A program made the translations under genes and the position numbers. Positions 24,963 to 33,596 of a DNA stretch of 64,000 bases are shown piece by piece. The DNA lies in NCBI GenBank assembly GCA_020638335.1, contig JACKIT010000007.1, forward strand, positions 1-64,000, given 5' to 3'. Positions within the stretch are counted from its first letter, which is position 1. Each line of letters opens with the position of its first letter. The notes under the pieces were generated by a model. It saw only the letters and a list, made by a program, of their open reading frames with translations. It searched no databases and was not told where the DNA came from. Origin of the DNA: Rhodospirillales bacterium (GTDB lineage Bacteria > Pseudomonadota > Alphaproteobacteria > Micavibrionales > Micavibrionaceae).

Positions 24963-26375
24963 ATGAGTCAAACTGCGTATTCTGAGTCCATAGACCTTGC
25001 TTTTTCCCAAGAGGCTGAGCCTTGGGCGCAAGATGGACTTCAAATTGTTGATAGTCTAACAGACGCTTTTTCGGAGCAATTTGACGCGGCGGCGGCATTT
25101 TTGGCCAGTGCCGAGAAAGCTGCCTCTAACGATGTTAATGAGGATACGCCTTCTGGTTATGATAAAGCTGAAGAAGATGCTCTATTAGCGCGCGCAAAGG
25201 ATGGGGATGAAGCCGCCTATAGTACGCTTTTCCTTAAATATGAGCCGAGCGTGCGGCGGCTTCTTATGCGGTTTCAAACGCCTGAGGATACAAATGACAT
25301 TTTGCAAGATGTCCATATAAGGGGCTGGAGGGGGCTCAAAAATTTTAGAGAGGACAGCCGTTTTCATACATGGATATACACGATAGCCCGTAATACGAGC
25401 ATAAAATTTTCAAACCTCAATAAAAAACACAAGGGCTGTAGCTATGAAGATCTTTTTGACAGTGATCTGTATGACCTGTCTCTTGAAGCTGGCAATAATC
25501 CTTTAGGCTTTTTAGAAGACGAGGAAACCCTGCAGGCTTTCATTGCGGCTCTTGAGATACTGCCTGACGATATGAAAAAAACTTTCCGCTTAAGAATTAT
25601 TGAGATGAAATCCTGTGAAGAAACAGCCGCCGCTCTCGGTATTTTAGAAGGAACCGTTAAATCAAGAATTTTCAAAGCTAAGAAACATATAGAGAAGGAA
25701 TGCGCGGCGCGCGGGATAGATTTACAGCTTACCAAAACAGTGAAAAAGCCGAAGAAGAAAGCTCCTATCGCCAAGACTGTTTCTGCAGATAGCAAATGCG
25801 GCCCACGATATCCCAAACTCAGCCATGATATTATTGTTGGCCATATTTGGTCACACCTTGAAAAATTTGGTACGTTTCCCCACAAAAATTCCGGCGAAGT
25901 TTTTGATAAAACCGGTGAGAACTGGCATGCCATTGACGGGGCGGGAAAGAAGGGGCGCCGGAGTATAAGCGATGGTATAACACTCAAACAGCGCATATGC
26001 GCTGCCATACAAGAAGAAGCAATATGCCACGTGAGATTAAAAGGCGAAATTCCTAAAAAAGACAGCGGAGCCTTGCCAAATCATCCCGATTTTGATTGGG
26101 AAATGGTTGATAATTTTCTTAAAAGTGCCAAGGGCCGTTATAAACTTTCACTCGAAGACGTGCTGACTGATGTGGATTTTAGTGAGGCTTTGGAAATATA
26201 TGAGCGGCATATCAAGCAAGAGGCAGCGCAAATGCCAACGCCGGATGCGCAACAGCGGGGCGTGAGCACACTCTATCCATGGAAACCCAAAATATATGAT
26301 GGGCTCATGCGTGAATACCAAGAACAGGCTGCTGTGGCCGCTCTTGCGCTTCCTCTCCCCGATATAGAGCCTTAA
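24963..26375 (+). CDS. ECF-type sigma factor with N-terminal extension and large C-terminal domain
   Basis: 470 aa, more than twice the usual ECF length. After a 75-residue acidic leader, region 2 spans about 80-145 (AAYSTLFLKYEPSVRRLLM, ILQDVHIRGWRGLKNF, FHTWIYTIARN) and region 4 about 198-245 (LPDDMKKTFRLR, CEETAAALGILEGTVKSRIF). A Lys-rich linker (KKPKKKAPIAK) leads to a 190-residue domain beginning YPKLSHDIIVGHIWSHLEKF, with G-FPHKNSGEV---GENWHAID and later WEMVDNFLKSAKGRYK. The middle of that domain resembles a short W/G-rich repeat (W----G-YP--SG-----G-W--ID---G-RG), for which I have no name. It may add DNA or partner binding. No anti-sigma gene is adjacent. Confidence 0.8.
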   Translation: MSQTAYSESIDLAFSQEAEPWAQDGLQIVDSLTDAFSEQFDAAAAFLASAEKAASNDVNEDTPSGYDKAEEDALLARAKDGDEAAYSTLFLKYEPSVRRLLMRFQTPEDTNDILQDVHIRGWRGLKNFREDSRFHTWIYTIARNTSIKFSNLNKKHKGCSYEDLFDSDLYDLSLEAGNNPLGFLEDEETLQAFIAALEILPDDMKKTFRLRIIEMKSCEETAAALGILEGTVKSRIFKAKKHIEKECAARGIDLQLTKTVKKPKKKAPIAKTVSADSKCGPRYPKLSHDIIVGHIWSHLEKFGTFPHKNSGEVFDKTGENWHAIDGAGKKGRRSISDGITLKQRICAAIQEEAICHVRLKGEIPKKDSGALPNHPDFDWEMVDNFLKSAKGRYKLSLEDVLTDVDFSEALEIYERHIKQEAAQMPTPDAQQRGVSTLYPWKPKIYDGLMREYQEQAAVAALALPLPDIEP

Positions 26376-26398
26376 AGCCCTGCCAAGCGGTCTTTAGA

Positions 26399-29050
26399 TT
26401 ACGCCGCGAGGCTGCGCAAGACATAGTGCAAAATTCCGCCATTTTCGAAATATTCGACCTCGTCGAGCGTATCGAGGCGGCAGAGCAGTGTCACTTCTTT
26501 GCTTGAACCATCGGCGTAATGCACGGTCATGGCGACATCCTGGGCGGGTTTGAGGCCGCCGGATATGCCGGTGATGTCAAAGGTTTCGCTACCGTCCAGT
26601 TTCAAGGTCTCTCGGTTTACTCCGCCCTTGAATTGCAGCGGCAGGACGCCCATACCGATAAGATTGGAGCGGTGAATACGCTCGAAGCTCTCGGTGACAA
26701 CAGCTTTAACGCCCAAAAGCCGTGTGCCTTTGGCCGCCCAGTCTCGCGATGAGCCTGTGCCATATTCCTTGCCGCCAATCACGACGAGCTGCGCGCCTTC
26801 TTTGCGGTATTTTATGGCCGCGTCATAGATGCTCATTTCCTCGCCGGAGGGCATGTGCCTGGTATAGCCACCTTCGGTGCCGGGGACCATTTCGTTTTTG
26901 ATACGGATATTGGCAAAGGTGCCGCGTGTCATCACGCGGTCGTTACCACGGCGAGAACCATAGGAGTTGAAGTCTTTGGGCTGAACACCATGTTCGACCA
27001 GATAGGCACCGGCAGGGTGGTTGGGCTTGAACGACCCAGCGGGAGAGATGTGGTCCGTGGTCACGCTGTCACCGAGAATGGCGAGAGGACGCGCGCCTTT
27101 AATGTCCCTTACATCTCCAGCCTGGTTGCTCATGCCTTCGAAGAATGGCGGGTTTTGAATATAGGTTGAGCTATCCTTCCAGCTATAGGTTTCGCTGGCC
27201 GCCGCTGTGCCGATGGCCTGCCATTCTTTTGTGCCTTTAAAGACATCGCCATAGCGATCAAGGAACATTTCTCGCGTAATGCAAGTGCGCATCAGCTCTT
27301 CAACTTCCTGATTGCTTGGCCAGATGTCTTTCATAAACACATCGTTACCATCTTTATCCTGGCCCAGCGGCTCTTTGTACAAATCAACCTTCATGGACCC
27401 TGCAATGGCATAGGCCACGACCAATGGCGGGGAGGCCAGATAGTTGGATTTTACATGCGGTGAAATGCGCCCCTCAAAGTTGCGGTTACCTGACAGGACG
27501 GAGGTAACGTTCAGATCCCCTGCTTCTACGGCTGCGCCAATGGGGCCGGGCAAGGGGCCGGAATTGCCGATACAGGTGGTACAGCCATAGCCGACCGTAT
27601 CGAAGCCGAGGGCATCGAGGTCTTCGGTCAAGCCCGCCTTATCAAGATAGCTGGTCACAACCTGTGAGCCGGGCGCAAGGGATGTTTTTACCCACGGTTT
27701 GGCGGTAAGGCCCTTTTCGCGGGCTTTGCGCGCGACGAGGCCGGCGGCCATCATTACGGCCGGGTTGGACGTGTTTGTGCAAGAGGTAATCGCGGCAATC
27801 ACAACATCTCCATTATCAAGCGTATAGTCCGCGCCTTTGACAGGAACAGATTTTTCTTCCGGGCAAGCTTTAGCGAATGCTTTTACAGAGTCAGTCAGAG
27901 CTATGCGGTCCTGCGGGCGCCGCGGGCCGGAGATGGAGGGAACCACATCGGCCAGATCCAGATGCAGCGTGGTGGTGAATTCGGGATCGGGCGTGTTTGC
28001 GTCACGCCACATGCCTTGTTCTTTTGCGTAGCTTTCCACGATTTTCACACGATGTTCGTCGCGGCCCGTGAAGCGCAGGTAATTGAGCGTTTCTTCATCA
28101 ATCGGGAAGAAGCCGCAAGTTGCGCCATATTCAGGGGCCATGTTGGCGATGGTGGCCTGATCGGCCAGTGTGAGGTGATCAAGGCCTTCACCGTAGAATT
28201 CAACGAATTTACCAACAACGCCCAGTTCGCGGAGCATTTCAACAACGCGCAAAACCAGATCGGTGGCGGTGTTGCCTTCTTTCATTTTGCCGGTCAGTTT
28301 AAAGCCAACGACTTCGGGTATAAGCATGGAAATCGGCTGACCAAGCATGGCAGCTTCGGCTTCGATACCGCCGACACCCCAACCGAGAACGGCAAGGCCG
28401 TTGACCATGGTCGTGTGGGAGTCTGTGCCGACCAATGTGTCGGGATAAATTACGCCGCTGTCTTCCCAAACAGTCTGGGCGAGATATTCAAGATTGACCT
28501 GGTGGCAGATGCCGGTTCCAGGCGGAACCACGCGGAAGTTTTTAAATGCCCCCTGCCCCCATTTCAGGAATTCATAGCGCTCGCCGTTGCGCTCAAACTC
28601 GTATTCAACATTATGCTGGAATGCGGCAGGCGTACCAAATTCATCCACCATCACAGAGTGGTCGATCACGAGATCGACGGGCACCAGCGGGTTGATTTTT
28701 TGAGGATCGCCACCCAGCGACTTCATCGCCTCGCGCATCGCGGCCAGATCGACCACCGCAGGAACGCCGGTGAAATCCTGCATCAATACGCGCGCAGGAC
28801 GATATGCAATTTCATGGCTCGATTTTTTGGCCTTGAGCCAATCGGCCAGCGCCTGCACGTCTTCGGTCGTGACCGTGCGACCATCTTCGAAACGCAGGAG
28901 GTTTTCGAGCAAAACCTTGAGCGTATAAGGCAAGCGCGATATATCGCCAATCTTGTCTGCAGCAGCCTTAAGGCTGAAATAATCGTAGCTTTTTCCATCA
29001 ACTTCGAGTGTTTTGCGTGTTTGCAGAGAATCGTGGCCGGTGCGTGTCAT
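26399..29050 (-). CDS. acnA: Aconitate hydratase A
   Basis: 883 aa, full length for AcnA, which interconverts citrate and isocitrate in the TCA cycle. The [4Fe-4S] ligands are visible in AITSCTNTSNP and GYGCTTCIGNSGPL. Other motifs: DSHTTMVNGLAVLGWGVGGI, GDSVTTDHISPAGS and KEYGTGSSRDWAAKGT, which contains catalytic arginine. Start 29050 is supported by AAGGGATAAACAA; an upstream in-frame start at 29083 lacks a site. The promoter region contains a REP-like repeat at 29079. icd lies 6 kb away on the same strand but is not co-transcribed. Confidence 0.97.
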   Translation of the reverse strand: MTRTGHDSLQTRKTLEVDGKSYDYFSLKAAADKIGDISRLPYTLKVLLENLLRFEDGRTVTTEDVQALADWLKAKKSSHEIAYRPARVLMQDFTGVPAVVDLAAMREAMKSLGGDPQKINPLVPVDLVIDHSVMVDEFGTPAAFQHNVEYEFERNGERYEFLKWGQGAFKNFRVVPPGTGICHQVNLEYLAQTVWEDSGVIYPDTLVGTDSHTTMVNGLAVLGWGVGGIEAEAAMLGQPISMLIPEVVGFKLTGKMKEGNTATDLVLRVVEMLRELGVVGKFVEFYGEGLDHLTLADQATIANMAPEYGATCGFFPIDEETLNYLRFTGRDEHRVKIVESYAKEQGMWRDANTPDPEFTTTLHLDLADVVPSISGPRRPQDRIALTDSVKAFAKACPEEKSVPVKGADYTLDNGDVVIAAITSCTNTSNPAVMMAAGLVARKAREKGLTAKPWVKTSLAPGSQVVTSYLDKAGLTEDLDALGFDTVGYGCTTCIGNSGPLPGPIGAAVEAGDLNVTSVLSGNRNFEGRISPHVKSNYLASPPLVVAYAIAGSMKVDLYKEPLGQDKDGNDVFMKDIWPSNQEVEELMRTCITREMFLDRYGDVFKGTKEWQAIGTAAASETYSWKDSSTYIQNPPFFEGMSNQAGDVRDIKGARPLAILGDSVTTDHISPAGSFKPNHPAGAYLVEHGVQPKDFNSYGSRRGNDRVMTRGTFANIRIKNEMVPGTEGGYTRHMPSGEEMSIYDAAIKYRKEGAQLVVIGGKEYGTGSSRDWAAKGTRLLGVKAVVTESFERIHRSNLIGMGVLPLQFKGGVNRETLKLDGSETFDITGISGGLKPAQDVAMTVHYADGSSKEVTLLCRLDTLDEVEYFENGGILHYVLRSLAA

Positions 29051-29078
29051 TTGTTTATCCCTTGAAATTATAAAGACC

Positions 29079-29150
29079 GTCATTCCGAGCGAATGCGAGG
29101 AATCTCAGGTTACTGCGTGAGATCCCTATGCCTGCGGCATTCGGGATGAC
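29079..29150. repeat. Dispersed REP-like repeat upstream of acnA
   Basis: It begins GTCATTCCGAGCGAATGCGA and ends GCATTCGGGATGAC, imperfect inverted arms of about 20 bases. Same family as 925 and 53301. It lies 29 bases upstream of the acnA start, so it is in the acnA leader or promoter. Confidence 0.75.
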
Positions 29151-29273
29151 AATAAGGAGCATATCATGAGTTGAAATGGTTTAAAATCCGTAAAAATACG
29201 TGAGAATTCAATATGTTATGAAAATCCTTAAAATGAGCATAGTCTGTCCTTTTTTTTGCCACATTTGGAAGAG

Positions 29274-29386
29274 ATACTTTAAAGTATAGACAGACCAGAT
29301 CGGAATTAGAAGAATTCAGACCTCTACCGTCTAAAATAGCTCACTACCGTAATTTTACCGCCGGGCCTTACCACCCCGGCGGTTTT
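29274..29386 (+). other. Non-coding stretch with palindrome and terminator-like hairpin
   Basis: The 29151-29399 gap has no supported gene. ATACTTTAAAGTAT (29274-29287) is a perfect 14-bp palindrome. CCGCCGGG (29358-29365) / CCCGGCGG (29375-29382) followed by TTTTACGTTTTT has the T-run on the + strand, although both flanking genes are on the - strand. It could end the 29400 gene poorly on the other strand, or end an unseen + strand small RNA. Confidence 0.4.
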
Positions 29387-29399
29387 ACGTTTTTGGGGA

Positions 29400-30275
29400 T
29401 TAAAGCTCCAGCTTTGCAATTCGGCTTTGCAGGCTTTTCTCAGACTTTTGCGTTCTTTTGTGATGTCTCACAGCATCCTTGAAGAAGCCGGACACTTTTC
29501 GGGAAAGTATTTTCTGATCATCTACCGCTTTTAGCGCGGCCTGAAAACTTGCAATTAATTCGTCCGAAACCGGGGTTTCTTCACGATCATCAATGTCAAA
29601 ACTGCTATATGATGATGCTTTTGAAGGATACGGGCGGCAACCATCAAGCGCCTTCAGAAGCGCTGGAGCATCAAGAAGGCTTTTGACAAGATTCCTTGTA
29701 AAGTTTTGAACACTTTCGGGAGTAATGTTTTTAAACTCTCCCGCCTTTGCGTTTTTGTGAAGCCGCGCCATGGCGCTGAGCGCATCCGCATTATGCTGGC
29801 CAAGGCCCGCTTCAAAATCGACCTGACCGCTCAGGAAGATGGCTTCGGGCGTGTTTTCCTCATCCATGGTTTCAAGAGCGGCAATAGCTTTTTCCGGGTA
29901 ATATTGAGCGATGGTGGTCGCCAATTGCCGTACAGCGCCTTTTCCGCCGACTTCCCGCAAAGCCGCGATATAATCATCCTCGTGATGCTCACCCTCGTGC
30001 GCTTTAAGAGGCATTCCCAAAACTTTCTGCGTTCTCAGATAGTTCTCTTCAATATTAAACATATTAACTATACAATGTGGCGCGCCCGCAAACTCTTTGA
30101 GTGCTGCAAGCCAAGCTTTACGTATACCAGCATCTTCCAGATATTTGACACTCGCTTTTAACAGTTGCATCATTCCGAATCTTTGGTGGCCGACCTTATT
30201 TTCATCGGGTAATTCTTCCCGAGAATCTTCAGATTTACCCTCATTCGGCTTTTTATCTGCTGTTTCGTCTGACAT
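29400..30275 (-). CDS. Unknown 291-aa helical protein
   Basis: Cytoplasmic, charged and helical, no family recognised. The N-terminal 35 residues are disordered (Lys/Asp/Glu-rich). GMMQLLKASVKYLEDAGIRK and later helices suggest repeats such as TPR-like pairs (AIAALETMDEENTPEAIFLS), though no regular spacing could be confirmed. The start at 30275 (MSDETADKK) is preferred to 30311 because the extension is a short Arg-rich leader without binding site. It stands alone between acnA and metB. Confidence 0.7.
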   Translation of the reverse strand: MSDETADKKPNEGKSEDSREELPDENKVGHQRFGMMQLLKASVKYLEDAGIRKAWLAALKEFAGAPHCIVNMFNIEENYLRTQKVLGMPLKAHEGEHHEDDYIAALREVGGKGAVRQLATTIAQYYPEKAIAALETMDEENTPEAIFLSGQVDFEAGLGQHNADALSAMARLHKNAKAGEFKNITPESVQNFTRNLVKSLLDAPALLKALDGCRPYPSKASSYSSFDIDDREETPVSDELIASFQAALKAVDDQKILSRKVSGFFKDAVRHHKRTQKSEKSLQSRIAKLEL

Positions 30276-30393
30276 GTTTTTACGTCTGCCTGCTCGTTGC
30301 TGTAAGTGCACAGTTTATTACAATAAATACTCTAAATATGTCAATAATTATCGCGAAGCGGATTGACGCGGGAGCGCCGTCGCGGATACAACT

Positions 30394-31548
30394 ATGTTTA
30401 TGAGCAAAGATAAACGCAGACGCACAAAAGCAGTGAGAGCAGGGATCGGAACCGATCCCGCCTATGGGTCGGTGATGCCGCCGCTATATCTTTCCTCAAC
30501 CTTTCAGATTGACGGGCTGGACAAGCGCGGTTCGTACGAATATTCGCGCACGCGTAACCCGACGCGCGATGAACTGGCGGGCGCTTTGGCAGATCTTGAA
30601 GGCGGGATCGGCGCGGCGGTGACAGCTTCGGGGATGGCGGCACTGACGTTGCTCGTGCATTTGCTGGGGCCGGATGATTTGCTGCTCGCGCCGTATGATA
30701 TGTATGGGCGGTCTTACTGGCTTTTGCGCGCTCTGGCGGAGAAAAAACATTTCCGGCTGGAATTTATCGATTGTTATGACGGCGGCGCTCTGGATGCGGC
30801 TTTTGCTCAGGGGCCGAAAATGGTGTTGATCGAAAGCCCGTCAAACCCGGTGATGCGCATCGCCGATATTGCGACAATCGCCAAGCGGGCCAAAGAATGC
30901 GGCGCGTTGACGATTGTGGATAATACGTTCCTGTCGCCCATCCTGCAAAACCCGTTCAAGCTGGGCGCGGATATTGTTTTTCATTCGACCACCAAGTTTA
31001 TTAACGGGCATAGCGATGTCGTCGGTGGAGCGGTGATTGTCAAAGATGATGAACAATTGCTGGCCGATTTGCATTTGTGGAACAACTCGCTGGGGACGAT
31101 TGGCGCGCCATTTGATGCCTATATGACGCTGCGCGGCTTGCGCACGCTGGAGGTGCGGGTGCATCGCGGGGAAGAAAATGCGCAGACGATTGCCGAGTTT
31201 CTGGATGCGCATGACATGGTGGGACGCGTTTATTATCCCGGTCTACCCGACGATGAAGGCCATGCGATCGCCAAGAAACAACAAGAGGGCTTCGGAGCGA
31301 TGCTCAGCTTTGAGCTTCAAGGGGATATCGATGCATTTTTGGCCAATCTGACGATGTTTTCGCTGGCGCAATCTCTGGGCGGCACGGAAAGCCTGATCAA
31401 TCACCCGGCCAGCATGACGCATGTTGCGATGGGCGCGGAAGCGCGCGCCAAGGCAGGCGTGAGCGACAATCTGCTGCGTCTGTCCGTGGGGATTGAGCAT
31501 ATTGATGATTTATTGAGTGATTTGGAAGCGGCGCTCAATGCGGCCTAG
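30394..31548 (+). CDS. metB: Cystathionine gamma-synthase
   Basis: 384 aa PLP enzyme of the Cys/Met metabolism family, making cystathionine from an activated homoserine and cysteine. It follows E. coli MetB closely: VMPPLYLSSTF, YSRTRNPTRDELAGALADLE, ESPSNPVMRIADI, VDNTFLSP, PLP-lysine in HSTTKFINGHSDVVGG, GFGAMLSFEL, SLGGTESLINHPASMTH. Substrate preference among relatives (gamma-synthase versus beta-lyase or sulfhydrylase) is inferred from this overall match. The start is ATG 30394 or 30400. It is convergent with the 31551 gene with a 2-base gap. Confidence 0.85.
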   Translation: MFMSKDKRRRTKAVRAGIGTDPAYGSVMPPLYLSSTFQIDGLDKRGSYEYSRTRNPTRDELAGALADLEGGIGAAVTASGMAALTLLVHLLGPDDLLLAPYDMYGRSYWLLRALAEKKHFRLEFIDCYDGGALDAAFAQGPKMVLIESPSNPVMRIADIATIAKRAKECGALTIVDNTFLSPILQNPFKLGADIVFHSTTKFINGHSDVVGGAVIVKDDEQLLADLHLWNNSLGTIGAPFDAYMTLRGLRTLEVRVHRGEENAQTIAEFLDAHDMVGRVYYPGLPDDEGHAIAKKQQEGFGAMLSFELQGDIDAFLANLTMFSLAQSLGGTESLINHPASMTHVAMGAEARAKAGVSDNLLRLSVGIEHIDDLLSDLEAALNAA

Positions 31549-31550
31549 TT

Positions 31551-32255
31551 TTATTGTCCGCGACTGGCGGCTAAAGGTGATTTGTAATCCGGGCAGCGGC
31601 TTTGCACAAACTGATATTCGGCCAAATTATCTATAGCCTGCTGCGCTTCGGCGCGTTCAATCTCCATTTTCTTGTATTCGAACTGAACAAGCTGAGAAAC
31701 GGTGCTTTTCATTCTGTTCATGATGGCTTGCGCATTTTCCGATGCGATAGGCCCTGCGATAAAGCCGCGCTGCTGAAGCCCGTCAAAAACTTTTTTGCCG
31801 ATCGTTTGCGCATATTTATTGACGATTTTTCGGTCGGCGTTGACATGTTTCATCTCATGTTCAAGCACGGCGCTGTACATGCAGGAATCTTCTGAAACTT
31901 CCTTCGCAATTACAATTTTAGGCGTAATATCAAGCATTATGGTGACTTTTTTGTAGTAGATGCAATAGGCGTTTGCCATTGATGTAAGCCTGTAATCAAG
32001 CTCTACAGATGAGCGCATATTGATTTGCCCCTCCATAAAACCGTTCGTATGCGTAACGTTGTTGTAGCCATAAGGGTTAATCGTATCGATGCTTTGGCCC
32101 TGTAAATCCGCCGAAGTGCGAGACGTATCAATGACCAATTCAGCGGTTTTTGGCACAACCGAGATGTCCGCCGGCGTGGTCATTTGGCAGATTTGCGGGC
32201 TGGATGCCGCGAGAATTAAAGCTGTGCCTGCAGTTACAGGGTCAAAAGGGATCAT
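31551..32255 (-). CDS. DUF922-like putative metallopeptidase
   Basis: 234 aa. A weakly hydrophobic N-terminus may be a signal. The central beta-strand region ends in YSAVLEHEMKHVNADRKIVN, which contains HExxH (HEMKH), the zinc-peptidase signature, at about residue 133. A preceding Cys (EDSCMY) and the N-terminal pattern SIDTINPYGYNNVTHTNGFM resemble DUF922 proteins. C-terminal helices follow. The role is unknown; periplasmic location is likely. Confidence 0.65.
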   Translation of the reverse strand: MIPFDPVTAGTALILAASSPQICQMTTPADISVVPKTAELVIDTSRTSADLQGQSIDTINPYGYNNVTHTNGFMEGQINMRSSVELDYRLTSMANAYCIYYKKVTIMLDITPKIVIAKEVSEDSCMYSAVLEHEMKHVNADRKIVNKYAQTIGKKVFDGLQQRGFIAGPIASENAQAIMNRMKSTVSQLVQFEYKKMEIERAEAQQAIDNLAEYQFVQSRCPDYKSPLAASRGQ

Positions 32256-32339
32256 GCTGTCTGCTTGCTCTTGTTAAACTCTTTCGAATAGTATATCAGA
32301 AAAAAGGTTAATATTTGAAGAAATTCAGGAGGTTGCGCC

Positions 32340-32618
32340 ATGGGCATGCTCGCATATCTGGTCTCTCTGGCCTTTGACATTTATATTGGCATCATTGTTA
32401 TTCAGGTCGTGGTAAGCTGGCTGATCGTTTTTGACGTTATCAACGTCGAAAATGCGAAAGCACAAAACCTTGTTGCGCTTTTGAAACGGGCAACAGACCC
32501 GGTTTACAAGCCCTTGCAGAAATATATTCCGCCGATTGGCGGTATTGATGTGACTCCGATTGTGGTCATTTTGGGGCTGTCACTGTTACAAAATATCATT
32601 ATAGGGATTTTGATCTAA
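32340..32618 (+). CDS. yggT: YggT family inner-membrane protein
   Basis: 92 aa with two membrane hairpin segments: an N-terminal one (LAYLVSLAFDIYIGIIVIQV-VSW) and a C-terminal one (IVVILGLSLLQNIIIGIL), separated by the family-typical KRATDPVYKPLQKYIPPIGG-D-TPI. YggT proteins are linked to osmotic tolerance and division in other bacteria. AGGAGG lies upstream. The TAA overlaps the folD ATG (TAATG), so the pair is translationally coupled. Confidence 0.9.
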   Translation: MGMLAYLVSLAFDIYIGIIVIQVVVSWLIVFDVINVENAKAQNLVALLKRATDPVYKPLQKYIPPIGGIDVTPIVVILGLSLLQNIIIGILI

Positions 32619-33493
32619 TGTTGGCAAAGAAAGAGGCACACGCCATGGGCGAGACACAGAATATTGACGGCAAAGCGGTGGCCAAGGCCCTGCGTGAGGA
32701 TCTGGCGGCCGAGGTTGCGGGGCTGGATGTGCGGCCCGGTTTGGCCGTGATTTTGGTCGGTGATGATCCGGCCTCTCAGGTTTATGTGCGCAATAAAATT
32801 AAAGCCTGCGCCGCGTGCGGGATTAAAAGCTTTGAATCGCGTCTGCCTGCGCAGGCTACGGAAGCGGAAATCATGGCCGAGATTGAGGCGTTTAACGACA
32901 ATAAGGACGTGCACGGGATTTTGCTGCAATTGCCGCTGCCCTATCCGCTGAATGCCGATACGTTGATTCAGCATATCAAGCCGGAGAAAGATGTCGATGG
33001 GCTGACATTCATTAATCAGGGTAAGTTGATTGCTGGAGATAAAAGCGGGCTGGTGCCTTGCACGCCGCAAGGGGCGATGATGCTCATCAAAAGCGTGGAG
33101 CAAGATTTGAGCGGTAAGCATGCGGTGGTGATCGGGCGCTCCCTGCTGTTTGGCAAGCCGATGGCGCAGTTGCTTTTGGCGGAAAACTGCACGGTGACGA
33201 GCGCGCATTCACGAACGCGAGATTTGCCGGAAGTTTGCAAGCAGGCCGATATTCTGGTGGCTGCGGTGGGCCGTGCGGAGATGGTTCAGGGAGCCTGGAT
33301 CAAACCGGGCGCAATTGTGATTGATGTCGGCATTAATCGTCAGGAAGGTGGAACGCTGTGCGGCGATGTTGATTATGATCAGGCCCGCGGTGTAGCAGGA
33401 GCAATTACGCCTGTGCCGGGCGGCGTCGGGCCGATGACGATTGCGTGTTTGCTGAAAAACACCGTCGAAGCCGCGAAGAAGGCTAAAAATTGA
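32618..33493 (+). CDS. folD: Methylenetetrahydrofolate dehydrogenase / cyclohydrolase
   Basis: 291 aa, normal length. FolD oxidises 5,10-methylene-THF and hydrolyses the product to 10-formyl-THF, the donor for purine synthesis. Motifs: PGLAVILVGDDPASQVYVRN, VHGILLQLPLP, KDVDGLTFINQGKL, VVIGRSLLFGKPMAQLL for NADP, and ITPVPGGVGPMTIACLL. The start may be ATG 32618, overlapping yggT, or ATG 32645. Confidence 0.96.
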   Translation: MLAKKEAHAMGETQNIDGKAVAKALREDLAAEVAGLDVRPGLAVILVGDDPASQVYVRNKIKACAACGIKSFESRLPAQATEAEIMAEIEAFNDNKDVHGILLQLPLPYPLNADTLIQHIKPEKDVDGLTFINQGKLIAGDKSGLVPCTPQGAMMLIKSVEQDLSGKHAVVIGRSLLFGKPMAQLLLAENCTVTSAHSRTRDLPEVCKQADILVAAVGRAEMVQGAWIKPGAIVIDVGINRQEGGTLCGDVDYDQARGVAGAITPVPGGVGPMTIACLLKNTVEAAKKAKN

Positions 33494-33596
33494 GGGTGCG
33501 CGGCCTTTTCCGATGATTTATCCGAAATATTTTTCTTGCACTTTATACTTTGTGTCACGTATAAGTTTTACCTTATGTAAATATTTGTAGTGTGCC

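Noticed and set aside
27962..29065. 367-aa open frame on the + strand opposite acnA
   Set aside because: Lies entirely antisense to a securely identified enzyme; product has no recognisable motif and no binding site.
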